From NCBI GenBank assembly GCA_900764225.1, contig CAAFNG010000230.1, positions 1-8,185 of the forward strand: 8,185 bases of DNA, given 5' to 3'. Position numbers and translations under genes: made by a program. The DNA is from Lachnospiraceae bacterium. GTDB taxonomy: Bacteria > Bacillota > Clostridia > Lachnospirales > Lachnospiraceae. Under the pieces are notes generated by a model. That model had not been told where the DNA came from. It ran no database searches and saw only the letters and a list, made by a program, of their open reading frames with translations. This document shows positions 6,738 to 8,185 of the stretch, piece by piece (positions within the stretch are counted from its first letter, which is position 1; each line of letters opens with the position of its first letter).

Positions 6738-7010
6738 ATGAAGAAGACAATTATCACAGTAGTAGGAAATGACACAGTAGGAATTATCGCGAAGGTTTGT
6801 ACATACCTTGCAGAGAATCAGGTTAACATTCTGGATATTTCTCAGACCATCGTTCAGGGGTATTTCAACATGATGATGATCGCAGATACAGCGAAATGTG
6901 AGAAGGACGGAGGCACACTTGCAAAAGAGCTTGAGAATCTTGGCAAAGAGATCGGTGTAGTGATCCACTGCCAGCACGAGGACATCTTTAACATGATGCA
7001 CAGAGTGTGA
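6738..7010 (+). CDS. UPF0237 ACT-domain protein
   Basis: A 90-residue protein made of a single ACT domain, the small fold that usually binds amino acids or other ligands in regulatory proteins. The N-terminal strand and first loop TVVGNDTVGIIAKV (7-20) and the segment VNILDISQTIVQGYFNM (29-45) fit the UPF0237 family, related to the ACT domain of GcvR. No DNA-binding or catalytic domain is attached, so it probably regulates a partner by direct contact. The start has AAAGGA (6725-6730) 7 bases before the ATG. It begins 13 bases after the yycJ stop and ends with tandem TGA-TAA. The next gene encodes a UPF0210 protein; the two families are commonly adjacent, which makes the latter the likely partner. 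The ligand is not known. Confidence 0.9.
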   Translation: MKKTIITVVGNDTVGIIAKVCTYLAENQVNILDISQTIVQGYFNMMMIADTAKCEKDGGTLAKELENLGKEIGVVIHCQHEDIFNMMHRV

Positions 7011-7079
7011 TAAAGCTGACAGCTATACAGTTATTTTATTACATACCTATCTTACACCAATCATCAGGGAGAAAATAAA

Positions 7080-8185
7080 ATGATCAATATTTTTGAGGTA
7101 AACGAGACAAACAAAATGATAGAGCAGGAGAATCTGGATGTGCGTACCATCACCATGGGTATCAGCCTTCTGGACTGCATTGATCCTGACCTTGACGCAC
7201 TGAATCAGAAAATATATGACAAGATCACCACAAAGGCCAGAAATCTGGTAGCTACCGGTGATGAGATCGCTACTGAATACGGAATCCCGGTTGTCAATAA
7301 ACGAATCTCCGTAACACCGATCGCACTGGTAGGTGGTGCTGCATGCAAGAAGCCGGAGGATTTTGTAACCATCGCAAGAACTCTCGATAAATGTGCCAAG
7401 GAAGTCGGCGTTAACTTTATCGGCGGCTATTCTGCACTGGTAAGCAAAGGAATGACACCTGCAGAGGAGCTTCTGATCCGTTCTATCCCACAGGCTATGG
7501 CAGAGACTGAGCGTGTCTGCAGTTCTGTAAACGTAGGTTCTACCAAGACTGGTATCAACATGGACGCTGTTAAGCTGATGGGAGAAATTGTGCTTGCAAC
7601 AGCAGAGGCTACCAAGGACCAGGATTCCCTTGGATGTGCCAAGCTGGTAGTGTTCTGTAATGCTCCGGATGATAACCCGTTCATGGCAGGAGCTTTCCAC
7701 GGTGTCACAGAGGCAGATTGCATTATCAATGTAGGTGTCAGCGGTCCCGGTGTTGTAAAGAAAGCTCTGGAGCAGGTTCGCGGAAAAGATTTCGGAACCC
7801 TCTGTGAGATGATCAAACGTACAGCATTTAAGGTAACACGAGTAGGCCAGCTGGTTGCACGTGAGGCATCCAGACGTCTGGATGTGCCGTTTGGTATTGT
7901 AGATCTTTCTCTTGCCCCGACACCGGCTATTGGCGATTCTGTAGCGGAGATTTTGGAGGAGATCGGACTTGAGAGAGCTGGTGCACCTGGAACAACAGCG
8001 GCACTTGCGCTTCTCAATGACCAGGTAAAAAAAGGCGGCGTTATGGCAGCAGCAGCTGTTGGTGGTTTGAGCGGTGCGTTTATTCCGGTCAGTGAGGATC
8101 AGGGAATGATCGATGCGGTAAACGAGGGCGCGCTTACTCTTGAGAAGCTGGAAGCCATGACCTGTGTCTGCTCTGTCTCTTATAC
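7080..8185 (+). CDS. UPF0210 (DUF711) PFL family protein, 3' end missing
   Basis: The first 368 codons of a protein of about 450 residues, running off the window. It belongs to UPF0210/DUF711, called the PFL family because its predicted barrel resembles pyruvate formate-lyase; the biochemical role is unknown. Recognisable segments are [12 protein letters not shown] (22-33), [13 protein letters not shown] (113-125), [17 protein letters not shown] (192-208) and [10 protein letters not shown] (217-226). Several cysteines lie in conserved surroundings (C88, C193, C214, C362, C364). The start ATG at 7080 has AGGGAG (7066-7071) 8 bases upstream. A 69-base gap separates it from the ACT gene; no terminator or convincing promoter is seen there, so co-transcription is likely. 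The final codons read CVCSVSY where family members are expected to read CSVGLDM, and this departure coincides with adapter-like sequence (8173-8185). The last two encoded residues should not be trusted. Confidence 0.93.
   Translation, partial: MINIFEVNETNKMIEQENLDVRTITMGISLLDCIDPDLDALNQKIYDKITTKARNLVATGDEIATEYGIPVVNKRISVTPIALVGGAACKKPEDFVTIARTLDKCAKEVGVNFIGGYSALVSKGMTPAEELLIRSIPQAMAETERVCSSVNVGSTKTGINMDAVKLMGEIVLATAEATKDQDSLGCAKLVVFCNAPDDNPFMAGAFHGVTEADCIINVGVSGPGVVKKALEQVRGKDFGTLCEMIKRTAFKVTRVGQLVAREASRRLDVPFGIVDLSLAPTPAIGDSVAEILEEIGLERAGAPGTTAALALLNDQVKKGGVMAAAAVGGLSGAFIPVSEDQGMIDAVNEGALTLEKLEAMTCVCSVSY
8173..8185 (+). other. Probable Nextera adapter remnant at the contig end
   Basis: The last 13 bases, CTGTCTCTTATAC, are identical to the first 13 bases of the Tn5/Nextera mosaic-end adapter CTGTCTCTTATACACATCT. 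The open PFL-family frame departs from its expected sequence at the same place (codon 367, position 8178). The first few bases may still be genomic, since the genome can share CTGTC with the adapter. This is best read as untrimmed library sequence rather than a biological element. Confidence 0.8.

Noticed and set aside
7016..7044. Promoter before the PFL-family gene (CTGACA with TTACAT)
   Set aside because: The -10 match is poor at every spacing from 16 to 18, and no terminator precedes it, so continuation of the upstream transcript is simpler.
7427..8017. 196-residue open frame on the minus strand
   Set aside because: Antisense to the PFL-family gene, of low-complexity Ser/Ala/Thr-rich composition and without a recognisable domain; it is a shadow frame.
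1..8185. CRISPR array, insertion sequence, phage or defence genes
   Set aside because: No regularly spaced repeats, transposase or integrase motifs or target-site duplications are visible. All open frames are housekeeping-type genes with similar base composition.

Overview
The window looks like ordinary chromosome from a low-to-mid GC anaerobic Firmicute, most likely a clostridial gut organism of the Lachnospiraceae type. This is inferred from strong AGGAGG-type ribosome binding sites, consensus sigma-A promoters, a tRNA without encoded CCA, a DNA polymerase I whose proofreading site has decayed, and the gene set polA-coaE-YycJ-like hydrolase-ACT protein-PFL family protein. No mobile element, CRISPR array, phage gene or rRNA is visible. 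All genes are on the + strand.

Layout. Positions 1-81 hold a tRNA-Leu(CAA) that lacks only its first base. Positions 82-302 are a non-coding stretch with an AT-rich hairpin, a probable extended -10 promoter and an unusual pair of interleaved dyads over the likely transcription start of ftsH. The ftsH gene (303-2189) encodes the membrane AAA+ zinc protease and ends at a clear intrinsic terminator (2219-2270). About 15 bases later a near-perfect sigma-A promoter (TTGTCA-17-TATAAT) starts a second, tightly packed transcription unit: a small zf-HC2 anti-sigma-like membrane protein (2352-2699), polA (2701-5340, TTG start), coaE (5341-5940), a YycJ/WalJ-like metallo-beta-lactamase-fold nuclease (5927-6724), a UPF0237 ACT-domain protein (6738-7010) and a UPF0210/PFL family protein (7080 to the window end, incomplete).

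How the genes fit together. PolA (gap filling, primer removal) and the YycJ-like putative nuclease both bear on DNA metabolism. CoaE finishes coenzyme A synthesis. The ACT and PFL-family proteins are a conserved pair of unknown function. FtsH is an independent unit for membrane protein quality control. The spacing in the second unit (1 nt, 0 nt, 14-nt overlap, 13 nt, 69 nt, with no terminator seen) suggests co-transcription and translational coupling.

I see no clearly new system here. The points most worth checking are the nested operator-like dyads before ftsH, the orphan zf-HC2 protein translated just ahead of polA, the ACT-PFL pair, and a technical one: the last 13 bases match the Nextera transposon end, just where the last protein leaves its expected sequence. 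The window is therefore probably the end of an assembly contig carrying residual adapter.
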